DNA from: Oscillospiraceae bacterium
Lineage (GTDB): Bacteria; Bacillota; Clostridia; Oscillospirales; Oscillospiraceae
NCBI GenBank assembly: GCA_017480395.1
Contig: JAFVAS010000198.1
Coordinates: 1-10,099, forward strand
Direction of reading: 5' to 3'
DNA: 10,099 bases
Program-made: the position numbers and the translations under genes
Notes under the pieces: generated by a model
What the model saw: only the letters and a program-made list of their open reading frames with translations
Databases searched by the model: none
Told to the model about the DNA's origin: nothing
Shown here: positions 1-6,821 of the stretch, in pieces
Numbering within the stretch: the stretch's first letter is position 1
Layout: each line of letters begins with the position of its first letter

Positions 1-597
1 GAGGAGGCGAAGCAGGTCATCCGCGGCAGCGGACGCGGCTGGTCCGCCGCGGAGTGGGGCTTCCGCTGGCTCTATAACCAGCCGGAGGTCACCGTCGTCC
101 TCTCGGGCATGAACACCCTGGAGATGGTGCAGGAGAACTGCCAGACCGCCTCCGACGCCGGGGTGGGCCAGCTCACGGCCCGGGATTTCGAGACCCTGGC
201 CGAGGTGACCCGCCAGATCCGCGCCCAGGAGAAGGTGGGCTGCACCGGCTGCCGCTACTGCATGCCCTGCCCCAAGGGGGTGGACATCCCCGGGGCCTTC
301 CGGTGCTACAACGCCATGTATATCGAGTCCAAGACCCAGGGCCGCTTCCAGTACGCCCAGACCGTCGGCCTGACCCGGGAGCCCGCCTTCGCCACCCAGT
401 GCATCTCCTGCGGCAAGTGCGAGGCCCACTGTCCCCAGAACATCCCCATCCGCGCCAAGCTGAAGGAGGCCGACCGGGCCCTCCGGCCCCTCCCCTACCG
501 GGTGGGCATCGACGTGGCCCGGCGCTTCATGTTCCGGAAGGCCAGAACAAAGGGGACAAAAGGGGCAAAGGCGACGAACGGAGCGGCAAAAAAATAA
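1..597 (+). CDS. Aldo/keto reductase with C-terminal 4Fe-4S dicluster domain (partial, 5' end outside window)
   Basis: The reading frame is open from base 1 to the TAA at 595-597, giving the last 198 residues. The visible start has the end of an aldo/keto reductase barrel (RWLYNQPEVTVVLSGM near residues 23-37), the usual last strand of that NADPH-dependent fold. Two ferredoxin-type motifs follow: CTGCRYCMPCPKG with Cys at about 81, 84, 87 and 90, and CISCGKCEAHCP with Cys at about 134, 137, 140 and 144. Together they should bind two 4Fe-4S clusters. This architecture is common in anaerobic Clostridia and archaea as an oxidoreductase of unknown substrate. The protein ends in a Lys/Thr/Ala-rich tail encoded by an A/G-rich imperfect repeat. 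It is cytoplasmic and probably the first visible gene of the + strand series. An internal ATG at 109 lies inside the conserved barrel and is not the start. Confidence 0.9.
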   Translation, partial: EEAKQVIRGSGRGWSAAEWGFRWLYNQPEVTVVLSGMNTLEMVQENCQTASDAGVGQLTARDFETLAEVTRQIRAQEKVGCTGCRYCMPCPKGVDIPGAFRCYNAMYIESKTQGRFQYAQTVGLTREPAFATQCISCGKCEAHCPQNIPIRAKLKEADRALRPLPYRVGIDVARRFMFRKARTKGTKGAKATNGAAKK

Positions 598-603
598 GAC
601 GAA

Positions 604-618
604 CCCCGCACCGCGGGG
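604..618 (+). other. Small GC hairpin between reductase and nitroreductase genes
   Basis: CCCCGC (604-609) and GCGGGG (613-618) are perfectly complementary around a 3-base loop, seven bases after the reductase stop. No T tract follows, so it is not a convincing terminator. It could protect or separate mRNA segments, or be chance in GC-rich DNA. Confidence 0.3.
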
Positions 619-645
619 AAACGGAGGAATAGGAGGAAACGGACA

Positions 646-1458
646 ATGGATCAGATGGAACTCATGCGCACCCGGCGCAGCGTGCGCACCTTTGACGACA
701 CCCCCCTGCGCGCGGAGGACGCGCAGCGGCTGCTGGACTTCGCCGCCCAGGCGGACTCCCCCTACCACATCCCCATCTCCTGGCACCTGCTGGACGCCAG
801 GCGGGACGGCCTGAGCTCCCCGGTCATCGCCGGGACGGAGACCTGGCTGGCGGGCAAGCTGCCCCGGGTCCCCCACGCGGAGGAGGCCTTCGGCTACACC
901 CTGGAGCAGGTGGTGCTCTACGCCGCCTCCCTGGGGATCGGCACCACCTGGATCGCCGGAACCATGAACCGGCCCGCCTTTGAGCAGGCCATCGGCCTGG
1001 CGGAGGGGGAGGCCATGCCCTGCGTCACCCCCCTGGGCTATCCGGCCAAGCGGATGTCCCTGCGGGAGACCCTGATGCGCAAGGGGGTCAAGGCGGACAC
1101 CCGGCTGGATTTTGGGGCGCTGTTCTTCGACGGCTCCTTTGACGCCCCCCTCACCCCCGAGGGGGCAGGGGCGCTGGAGCCGCTGCTGTCGGTGGTGCGC
1201 CTGGCCCCGTCGGCAGTCAACAAGCAGCCCTGGCGCGCCGTGGTGACCGAGAAGGCCGTCCACTTCTATGAGCGGCGGGACAAGGGCTATGTCGGCGCGG
1301 ACGGCTGGGATCTGCAGAAGGTGGACCTCGGCATCGCCCTGTGCCACTTCGCCCTGGCCGCCCAGGCCAGCGGCATCGAGACCACCCTGATCCTCGACGA
1401 CCCCGGCCTCCCCACCGGGCAGGACACCGGGTACATCGCCTCCTATGTCCTCCTCTGA
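646..1458 (+). CDS. Nitroreductase family protein (TM1586 type, FMN-dependent)
   Basis: This is a 270-residue cytoplasmic protein. The start is set by AGGAGG at 631-636, nine bases before the ATG. The N-terminal motif RRSVRTF (residues 10-16) and the later APSAVNKQPWRAVV (about 187-200) are the paired FMN-contact signatures of nitroreductases. Finding the second so late matches the TM1586-like subgroup, in which the halves of the fold form one longer chain rather than a dimer of roughly 200-residue chains. Between them lies LEQVVLYAASLGIGTTWI, the typical buried helix. The family reduces nitro compounds, quinones or unknown substrates with NAD(P)H; the substrate here cannot be told. Its last 14 bases overlap the next gene, suggesting translational coupling. 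Neighbouring iron-sulfur and metal genes point to a redox role. Confidence 0.87.
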   Translation: MDQMELMRTRRSVRTFDDTPLRAEDAQRLLDFAAQADSPYHIPISWHLLDARRDGLSSPVIAGTETWLAGKLPRVPHAEEAFGYTLEQVVLYAASLGIGTTWIAGTMNRPAFEQAIGLAEGEAMPCVTPLGYPAKRMSLRETLMRKGVKADTRLDFGALFFDGSFDAPLTPEGAGALEPLLSVVRLAPSAVNKQPWRAVVTEKAVHFYERRDKGYVGADGWDLQKVDLGIALCHFALAAQASGIETTLILDDPGLPTGQDTGYIASYVLL

Positions 1459-2761
1459 GCGGCTCTACATCGGCATCGAGGGCATCTACTGCGCCCACTG
1501 CGTGGACACCATCACCCGCACCCTGCGGGCGATGGAGGGGGTGGAGGAGGTCTCGGTGCGCCAGAACGTGGCCCGGGTCTCCGGCCACGGCCTGCCCGGC
1601 GCCGACGCCCTGGTGGCCGCCATCCGGCATATCGGCTACGAGACGGATGAGAGCCGGATCAGCCGGGACCGCACCCGGGTGGCAAAGGGCCTGCGGTGGT
1701 ATGAGTTTCTGCTCATCGCCGCCGCCATCCTGCTCTTCGCCCTGGGGCTGGAGCGGCTGTTCGGCTACAACATCTTCAACGCCATCCCCACGGTGGACAG
1801 CAGCCTATCCTACGGGATGCTGTTCGTCACCGGCCTGCTGACCAGCATCCACTGCGTCAGCATGTGCGGGGCCATCGGCATCTTCGCCTCCACGGAGACC
1901 AACTCCGTCCGGAGCCTCCGCCGTCCCCTGCTCTACCAGGCGGGGCGGGTGTGCTCCTACACCCTGATCGGCGGCGTCGTCGGCGCGGTGGGAAGCGTCT
2001 TCCGGGTCAGCGAGACCCTGCGGGGGGCGCTCATCCTCGTGGCCGCCGCCTTCATGCTGCTGATGGCGCTGTCCATGCTGGGGCTGTTCCAGTTCTCCCT
2101 GCCCCGGCTGTTTCACCTCCGCCTCCCGGCGGGGCGGAACGGCCCCTTCCTCATCGGGCTGCTCAACGGCCTCATGCCCTGCGGCCCCCTCCAGGCGATG
2201 CAGCTCTACGCCCTCTCCACCGGCTCTCCCCTGTCCGGTGCCCTGGCCATGCTGCTCTTCGCCCTGGGCACGGTGCCGCTGATGCTGCTCTCCGGGGTGG
2301 CCATCAACCTCTCCCGGGGGCGCGCCAAACGGGTCATCGGCAAGGTCGCCTCGGTGCTGATGGTGATTCTGGCCCTGTCGATGCTGAACCGGGGGCTGCT
2401 GTCCCTGGGCGTCGATGTGACCCGGGTGCTCCCCACCCAGTACAACGGCTACCTGGCCGCCACGGCGGAGGACGGGGTGCAGACCGTCGCCTTCGACCTG
2501 GACTATGACACCTACGCAGACATCGTGGTGCAGAAGGACGTGCCCGTGCGCATCACGGTCCATGCCGACGCCGGAAAGCTCACCGGCTGCAACAACGAGA
2601 TCATAAGCCGGGACTTCGGCTTTGACATCCCCCTGAAGGAGGGGGACAACCTGATCGAGTTCACCCCGACGGAGGAGGGGGATTTCTCCTACTCCTGCTG
2701 GATGCACATGATCACCAACCACATCCGGGTGGTGGACGACGCGGACTTCTTCGCCCGCTGA
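1445..2761 (+). CDS. HMA - DsbD/TauE-like membrane - cupredoxin fusion, putative copper/metal or thiol redox transporter
   Basis: This is a 438-residue integral membrane protein with three parts. Residues 5-66 look like a heavy-metal-associated domain with metal-binding CAHC (16-19). Residues about 84-320 hold several hydrophobic helices with HCVSMCG (136-142) and NGLMPCGPLQ (241-250), the two half-repeat signatures of the DsbD_2/sulfite-exporter-like family. Residues about 335-432 look like a cupredoxin domain: GCNNE with Cys382, and YSCWMHM with Cys418, His421 and Met420/422, suit a copper site. This domain order is known in Firmicutes and is usually annotated as a TauE/SafE or heavy-metal protein; the transported species is not established. 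The ATG lies inside the end of the nitroreductase gene with no clear Shine-Dalgarno, so reinitiation or coupling is likely. The next gene is a DUF2318 lipoprotein, consistent with an envelope metal-redox pair. Confidence 0.87.
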   Translation: MSSSERLYIGIEGIYCAHCVDTITRTLRAMEGVEEVSVRQNVARVSGHGLPGADALVAAIRHIGYETDESRISRDRTRVAKGLRWYEFLLIAAAILLFALGLERLFGYNIFNAIPTVDSSLSYGMLFVTGLLTSIHCVSMCGAIGIFASTETNSVRSLRRPLLYQAGRVCSYTLIGGVVGAVGSVFRVSETLRGALILVAAAFMLLMALSMLGLFQFSLPRLFHLRLPAGRNGPFLIGLLNGLMPCGPLQAMQLYALSTGSPLSGALAMLLFALGTVPLMLLSGVAINLSRGRAKRVIGKVASVLMVILALSMLNRGLLSLGVDVTRVLPTQYNGYLAATAEDGVQTVAFDLDYDTYADIVVQKDVPVRITVHADAGKLTGCNNEIISRDFGFDIPLKEGDNLIEFTPTEEGDFSYSCWMHMITNHIRVVDDADFFAR

Positions 2762-2813
2762 CCCGCCGCCCCGAACCACGGATCAAAGGAAACACAACTC
2801 GGAGGGATCTAGC

Positions 2814-3296
2814 ATGAATTGGAAACGCATCACCTGTCTGGCCCTGGCCTTCGTCCTCCTCTGCGGCGCGCTGACCGCCTGCGGGAGCGATGGCTACGGG
2901 AAATACAACGACCTCACGGCGAACCAGGACGGCTCCGTGACCATCCAAACGGAGGGCGTCACCGCCGACGCGCGGTTCTTCAACTACGACGCCGACGGCG
3001 TCACCGTCCAGCTGGTGGCCCTCCGGGACGAGGACGACGGCGTACACGTCGCCTTCAACACCTGCCAGAACTGCTCCCCCTCCCCCAAGGCCTACTACAC
3101 CCAGGGGGACGGCGTGCTGAGGTGCACCAACTGCGGCTTCACCTTCGCGCCGGAGGAGGTGGGCATCGCCCAGAACGGCTGCAACCCCTGGCCGGTGGAG
3201 GGGATCGAGATCGGCGCGGAGGAGATCACCATCCCCGTCGCCTCCCTGGAGGAGATGAACCCCCTCTTCGCCGGCTGGAAGGGCCCCACCAAGTAA
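2814..3296 (+). CDS. DUF2318 cysteine-rich lipoprotein
   Basis: The 160-residue protein starts at an ATG preceded by GGAGG and an 8-base gap. Residues 1-22 form a lipoprotein signal (basic WKR, then a hydrophobic core) ending in lipobox LTAC with Cys23 as the predicted lipidated residue, so it should sit on the outer face of the membrane. The mature part has NTCQNCSPSPKAYY (Cys84, Cys87), RCTNCG (Cys104, Cys107) and NGCNPWP (Cys123), the pattern of DUF2318. That family includes the FtrD component of some bacterial iron-uptake systems and is often described as iron-sulfur or metal binding, though this is little tested. It lies 52 bases after the HMA/cupredoxin gene, on the same strand, so the two may exchange metal or electrons. 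The identification is strong; the biochemical role is inferred. Confidence 0.88.
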   Translation: MNWKRITCLALAFVLLCGALTACGSDGYGKYNDLTANQDGSVTIQTEGVTADARFFNYDADGVTVQLVALRDEDDGVHVAFNTCQNCSPSPKAYYTQGDGVLRCTNCGFTFAPEEVGIAQNGCNPWPVEGIEIGAEEITIPVASLEEMNPLFAGWKGPTK

Positions 3297-3316
3297 CAAA
3301 GAGACAGCTGCCATCC

Positions 3317-3343
3317 GGGGCGGAGCGGCGTTTGCCCCGCCCC
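3317..3343 (+). other. Possible GC hairpin in the gap before the esterase gene
   Basis: GGGGCGG (3317-3323) can pair with CCGCCCC (3337-3343) across a 13-base loop, between the lipoprotein stop and the esterase ribosome binding site. There is no T tract. It might tune expression within the operon but could be chance in such GC-rich DNA. Confidence 0.25.
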
Positions 3344-3363
3344 CACGGAGATGAGGAGGAACT

Positions 3364-5169
3364 ATGGAGCGGAAGGCGGAGCCCCGGCAGCAGCGGGGCA
3401 TTCTGTGGCGCGTCCTGCTGGTCGTCGCCGCGCTGCTGGATTTCACCATTCTGGAGCTGGGGAAGCACACCGTCCTGGGCTGGGTGCTGACCTGCGCCGC
3501 CCTGATCGCCTATGCGCTGCTGCGCCTGCGGGCGCTGCGGGGGGCGGGGCGGCTCCTCCGGTGGGCGAGCTGGCTGGGCCTGCTGGCGGTCTTCGCCGGG
3601 ATTCTGTACCTGTCCTGGCCGCCGGTCAAGCCCGTCCCCGCCGTGGCGGGCAGGAGCGCCGGGGTCACCGACGTCGTCCACGTCGCCCAGGGCGACCTGA
3701 CCGGCGTCCTCACCGAAGACGGCGCGGTGGAGGTCTATGCGGGCATCCCCTACGCCCAGCCGCCGGTGGGCGAGCTGCGCTGGCGGGAGCCCCAGCGCGC
3801 TGGGGCCTGGGACGGGGTGCTGGCCGCCGACCACTTTGCCCCCATGTCCATGCAGACCCAGAATCTGCCCATCTACTCCTCCCTCACCCGCATCATCGGC
3901 TACCACGACTACGCCGTCTCCCTGTCCGACAACTACCGCCCCCCGGTCAGCGAGGACTCCCTCTACCTCAACATCTGGAAGCCCGCCGGGGCGGCAAGCG
4001 GCCTGCCCGTGCTGGTCTACATCCACGGCGGCTCCCTCCAGACCGGCCAGCCCTGGTATGAGGATTACAGCGGCGAAGGTTTGGCCCGGGACGGGGTGGT
4101 CGTCGTCAACCTGGGCTACCGCCTGGGCATCTTCGGCTTCTTCGCCGACGCGGAGCTGGCCGCGGAGTCCCCCAACGGGACGACGGGCAACTATGGCCTG
4201 CTGGATCAGATCATGGCCCTGGAGTGGGTGCGGGACAACATCGCCGCCTTCGGCGGCGACCCGGACAACGTGACCCTGGCCGGGGAGTCGGCGGGCTCCG
4301 CCTGCGTGACGGCCCTGTGCACCTCCCCCCTGGCGAAGGGGCTGTTCCGCCGCGCCGTCGGGGAGAGCTCCACCGTGACCGCCCCCCAGCCCGCCCACTC
4401 CTTCCGGCTGATGGAGGAGGCCCTGGCCACCGGGGCGGAGACCAAGGCCCGCTACGGGGCCGCCTCCGTATCAGAGCTGCGCCAGATTTCGGCGGAGGAG
4501 CTGGCCGGGGAAATGAACTTCCACCACCACATCACCGTGGACGGCTATGTGCTGACCGAGACCCCCTACGAATCCTACGCCAAGGGCATCCACAACGAGG
4601 AGGCCCAGCTCCAGGGCTACAACCGGGACGAGTCCGCCCCCTTCATCCTCTTCGGCCAGGCGAAGCTGAGCAACTACGAGGCCAAGGTGCGCGCCGCCTT
4701 TGAGGAGCCCTACGCCTCCCGCATCCTGGCCCTCTACCCCGCCGCCACCGACGCCGAGGCCCGGCAGAACTGGGCGGAGATCTACACCGCCGTGCTCTTC
4801 ACCTACGGCCACTACTGCTGGGAGCGGCAGGCCCTGGCCAACGGCGTGCCGGTCTACACCTATTACTTCACCAAGGACAACGGCAGGCTGGGCGCGTGGC
4901 ACAGCGGCGAGGAGGTCTACCTCTACGGCAATATCCCCGACGGCTCCTCCCTCTATGACGACGCAGACCGGGCCCTCAGCGCCGCCATGAAGGGCTATTA
5001 CCGCAACTTCATCGCCACCGGCGACCCCAACGGCGACGTACTGCCCGCCTGGGCGCCCAGCGACGGGGCGGGCACCGTGCTGGAGTGGGGGGAGCAGATC
5101 GCCCCCCGGGAGGCCCCCTATGCCCCGCTCTACGACATCCTGGATGAGATGTACGGCTACGGGGCATGA
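3364..5169 (+). CDS. Membrane-anchored type-B carboxylesterase
   Basis: The 601-residue protein starts after GAGGAGGAACT. Three hydrophobic segments lie at about 14-30, 37-54 and 65-84. The charged N-terminus and the Arg-rich loop at 54-66 both fit the inside, which places the catalytic part outside the cell. From about residue 105 it is a type-B carboxylesterase/lipase. It shows SEDSLYLNIW (196-205, with Ser where the classic signature has Cys), oxyanion-hole HGG (221-223), nucleophile elbow GESAG with Ser309, likely acid Glu423 in NRDES, and likely base His513 in GAWHSGE. All triad residues are present, so an active ester hydrolase is expected; the substrate is unknown. The family usually has about 480-550 residues, and the excess here is the membrane anchor. 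It sits between envelope metal genes and a flavodoxin gene, which does not explain its substrate. Confidence 0.9.
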   Translation: MERKAEPRQQRGILWRVLLVVAALLDFTILELGKHTVLGWVLTCAALIAYALLRLRALRGAGRLLRWASWLGLLAVFAGILYLSWPPVKPVPAVAGRSAGVTDVVHVAQGDLTGVLTEDGAVEVYAGIPYAQPPVGELRWREPQRAGAWDGVLAADHFAPMSMQTQNLPIYSSLTRIIGYHDYAVSLSDNYRPPVSEDSLYLNIWKPAGAASGLPVLVYIHGGSLQTGQPWYEDYSGEGLARDGVVVVNLGYRLGIFGFFADAELAAESPNGTTGNYGLLDQIMALEWVRDNIAAFGGDPDNVTLAGESAGSACVTALCTSPLAKGLFRRAVGESSTVTAPQPAHSFRLMEEALATGAETKARYGAASVSELRQISAEELAGEMNFHHHITVDGYVLTETPYESYAKGIHNEEAQLQGYNRDESAPFILFGQAKLSNYEAKVRAAFEEPYASRILALYPAATDAEARQNWAEIYTAVLFTYGHYCWERQALANGVPVYTYYFTKDNGRLGAWHSGEEVYLYGNIPDGSSLYDDADRALSAAMKGYYRNFIATGDPNGDVLPAWAPSDGAGTVLEWGEQIAPREAPYAPLYDILDEMYGYGA

Positions 5170-5195
5170 CGAATGAAAGACAAGGAGGTTTGACC

Positions 5196-5603
5196 ATGCG
5201 CTGCTGCGTGCGATATTTTTCCAAGCTGGGCAACACGAAACAGATCGCCGAGGCCATCGCCGAGGGGGCGGGCACCGACGCCGTCTCCATCGCGGAGGAG
5301 CCGTCCCTGGCCCAGCCCTGCGACGTCCTCTTCCTGGGCGGAGCGCCCTACGCCAACATCATGGCCCCGGAGCTGCGGGCCTACGCCGAGGCGCTGACGC
5401 CGGAGCAGGTGGGCACCGTCGTGCTGTTCACCACCTCCAACTGGTCCCGCCGCACGGTATACGCCCTGCGGAAGATCCTGCGGGAGCGGAGCATCCCGGT
5501 GGCCGACTCCCACTTCTACGCCCACATGCTCCACATCGGCGGCCGGCTGGACGCCGCCCGGGCCTTTGGCCGGCGCATGGCCGCCGGAGGGGACGGGGCG
5601 TGA
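5196..5603 (+). CDS. Short flavodoxin-like protein (copy 1)
   Basis: This is a 135-residue cytoplasmic protein. The start at 5196 is chosen because AAGGAGG lies just upstream (5183-5189); an in-frame ATG at 5166 overlaps the esterase stop and has no such site. The N-terminus VRYFSKLGNTKQIAEAIAEG matches the first strand, FMN phosphate loop (SKLGNT, 9-14) and first helix of flavodoxins. DVLFLGGAPYAN (about 43-54) and VVLFTTSNWS (about 75-84) fit the next strands and flavin loops. Flavodoxins carry one or two electrons between redox enzymes; a flavodoxin-fold NAD(P)H oxidoreductase is an alternative. The loop residue that is usually Thr/Ser at position 11 is Leu. Its stop overlaps the start of the TetR gene by four bases (GTGA), so the two are translationally coupled. 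A paralogue lies at 6822. Confidence 0.82.
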   Translation: MRCCVRYFSKLGNTKQIAEAIAEGAGTDAVSIAEEPSLAQPCDVLFLGGAPYANIMAPELRAYAEALTPEQVGTVVLFTTSNWSRRTVYALRKILRERSIPVADSHFYAHMLHIGGRLDAARAFGRRMAAGGDGA

Positions 5604-6154
5604 GGCGGCCCACCGCCCGGGAGATCCTGGCCGACTCCTTCCGGGAGCTGGCGGCCCACAGCAGCATCGACAAGATCACCATCCGGGCCATCACCGACAA
5701 CTGCGGCTACTCCCCCGCCACCTTCTACCGCCAGTTCAAGGACAAGTATGACCTCATCGCCTGGGACTACACCCGGGAGGTGGGGCGGATTATGGATCGG
5801 GTCGGGGTGGATGGCTATCCCTGGCGGCAGACGCTGCTGGAGGGGGCGCGGTATCTCTGGGCCCAGCGGGACTACCTGGCCAACCTGCTGACCCACACCA
5901 GCGGGCTGGACTCCTTCATCGACCACATGACCCAGGCCAACTGCGCCCACCTGCGCGCCTGTGTCTGCGCCGCCGCCGGAACCGACAGCCTGGAGCCCCT
6001 CATCGAGCGCTCCATCCGCATCTACTGCCTGGGGACGGTGCACCTGTTCAGCGAGTGGATCCTCGGCGGCTTTTCCGCCACCCCGGAGGAGATGGCCACC
6101 GTCTTTGAGCAGGCCCTGCCGGACTCCCTGCGCCCCTACCTCTGCCAAATATGA
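5600..6154 (+). CDS. TetR-family transcriptional regulator (DhaS-like)
   Basis: The 184-residue protein starts at GTG 5600, overlapping the flavodoxin stop, with GGAGGGG about ten bases upstream. Residues 5-50 are a TetR DNA-binding domain. KITIRAITDNCGYSPATFYR (25-44) is the helix-turn-helix with the typical TFYRQFKDKYDLI following. The C-terminal part (about 60-180) is helical and resembles the TetR_C_8/DhaS type, which binds small ligands or partner proteins; the effector is unknown. It has six cysteines (35, 115, 121, 123, 143, 182), three of them close together, which might allow redox sensing, but this is speculative. Coupling to the flavodoxin gene suggests it controls that gene or itself. 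The palindrome five bases after its stop is a candidate operator for it or for the following gene. Confidence 0.88.
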   Translation: MRRPTAREILADSFRELAAHSSIDKITIRAITDNCGYSPATFYRQFKDKYDLIAWDYTREVGRIMDRVGVDGYPWRQTLLEGARYLWAQRDYLANLLTHTSGLDSFIDHMTQANCAHLRACVCAAAGTDSLEPLIERSIRIYCLGTVHLFSEWILGGFSATPEEMATVFEQALPDSLRPYLCQI

Positions 6155-6158
6155 GATG

Positions 6159-6199
6159 TTTGAGCTGCAATCTCTCATTATGAGAGATTGCAGCTCAAA
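6159..6199. repeat. Perfect 20-base inverted repeat, candidate operator or hairpin
   Basis: Bases 6159-6178 and 6180-6199 are exact reverse complements around a single T at 6179; the arms begin TTTGAGCTGC and end GCAGCTCAAA. It lies between the tetR stop and the promoter of the ferritin-like gene. As RNA it would form a stem of about 19 pairs with a 3-base loop, but the next bases (TTCTCCC) are a poor T tract, so factor-independent termination is only moderately likely. The near-zero spacer and a repeat of the half site CAGCTCAAAT at 6280-6289 favour a protein-binding role as well or instead. Confidence 0.8.
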
Positions 6200-6206
6200 T
6201 TCTCCC

Positions 6207-6234
6207 TTGCATTCCCGCGGGTTTTGGGTATAAT
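6207..6234 (+). promoter_or_regulatory. Promoter of the ferritin-like gene
   Basis: A perfect -10 TATAAT (6229-6234) lies 16 bases after a partial -35 TTGCAT (6207-6212). The spacer contains the palindrome CCCGCGGG (6214-6221). Transcription would start near 6241, leaving a leader of about 70 bases before the ATG at 6311. A weaker alternative is TTGCGC (6246-6251) with AATAAT (6269-6274). The AT-rich stretch stands out against the GC-rich surroundings. Confidence 0.65.
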
Positions 6235-6247
6235 AAGCTCATAGGTT

Positions 6248-6272
6248 GCGCACAATATAACAGCGCACAATA
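6248..6272. repeat. Tandem GCGCACAATA repeat in the leader of the ferritin-like gene
   Basis: GCGCACAATA occurs at 6248-6257 and again at 6263-6272, a 15-base period, between the predicted transcription start and the ribosome binding site. The first copy is part of TTGCGCACAA, an imperfect palindrome. Position and repetition suggest a regulator binding site. The OhrR-like or TetR regulator encoded nearby is the obvious candidate, but no match to a known consensus is claimed. Confidence 0.5.
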
Positions 6273-6310
6273 ATTAAATCAGCTCAAATCACACAAGGAG
6301 GATTATCATC

Positions 6311-6766
6311 ATGGCAAACGAAATGGTTATCGCGGGTCTTCAGGCAATCGTCACCGGGCTGGGCCAGCAGGCGGACGGCCACGCCATCCAGTCCCGCATC
6401 TTCGCCAGCGAGGGCTTCTCCAAGCTGGCCGACAAGTACGCCGAGCACGCCGCCGAGGAGCGGGGCTATGTGGACAAGTGCGTTGACCGGCTGCTGGATC
6501 TGGGCTGCCCCGTCAAGCTGGAGACCAAGCCCGAGGGCCCGGTGATCACCGACCCCGTGGAGTGGGTCAAGTATGACCTCCAGGTGTCCAAGGACGGCCT
6601 GGCCTGGCTGAAGCAGATCGTCGAGGCCGCCCGGGACGACTACACCACCTATGACATTCTGAAGGACTATTACCAGGACGAGGAGGAGGACCTCTACTGG
6701 GGCGAGGCCCAGCTGGCCCTGATCGAGTGCATCGGCACCCAGAACTGGCTGCTCCAGCAGCTGTAA
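6311..6766 (+). CDS. Bacterioferritin-like (ferritin-fold) protein with degenerate diiron site
   Basis: The 151-residue protein follows AAGGAGG with a 9-base gap. Its pattern matches bacterioferritin by eye: helix B region FASEGFSKLADKYAEH (31-46), DRLLDLG (59-65), DLQVSKDGLAWL (89-100), and the ending DEEEDLYWGEAQLALIE (123-139) with IGTQNWLLQQL. Relative to E. coli Bfr, ligands Glu51 and Glu127 are kept (Glu50, Glu124). Glu18, His54, Glu94 and His130 fall on Leu17, Tyr53, Ser93 and Asp127, and heme ligand Met52 falls on Arg51. Normal ferroxidase chemistry and heme binding are therefore doubtful. It may be a structural or binding protein of ferritin fold, or use other residues (Asp22, His24, Glu45, His46). 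It has its own promoter and stands between two flavodoxin-regulator pairs. Confidence 0.78.
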   Translation: MANEMVIAGLQAIVTGLGQQADGHAIQSRIFASEGFSKLADKYAEHAAEERGYVDKCVDRLLDLGCPVKLETKPEGPVITDPVEWVKYDLQVSKDGLAWLKQIVEAARDDYTTYDILKDYYQDEEEDLYWGEAQLALIECIGTQNWLLQQL

Positions 6767-6821
6767 GTCCCCACGAGGCGCGACGCCGCACCCCCTCTGC
6801 CCCATGAAAGGAGCGGTATTT

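Noticed and set aside
1805..2779. Long - strand open frame opposite the metal fusion gene
   Set aside because: It is rich in Gly, His, Gln and Val with no motif or ribosome binding site; a mirror of GC-rich codon use.
3226..4398. Long - strand open frame opposite the esterase gene (390 codons)
   Set aside because: Its translation is low-complexity Gly/Gln/His/Asp-rich with no family motif, typical of the antisense of a GC-rich gene; the + strand frame has a full esterase triad.
5166..5195. Upstream ATG as the start of flavodoxin copy 1
   Set aside because: It overlaps the esterase stop and has no ribosome binding site, and the ten extra residues have no counterpart in the paralogue; AAGGAGG points to 5196.
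6804..6821. Upstream ATG as the start of flavodoxin copy 2
   Set aside because: The Shine-Dalgarno AAAGGAG lies after it and is spaced for 6822, where the match with copy 1 begins.
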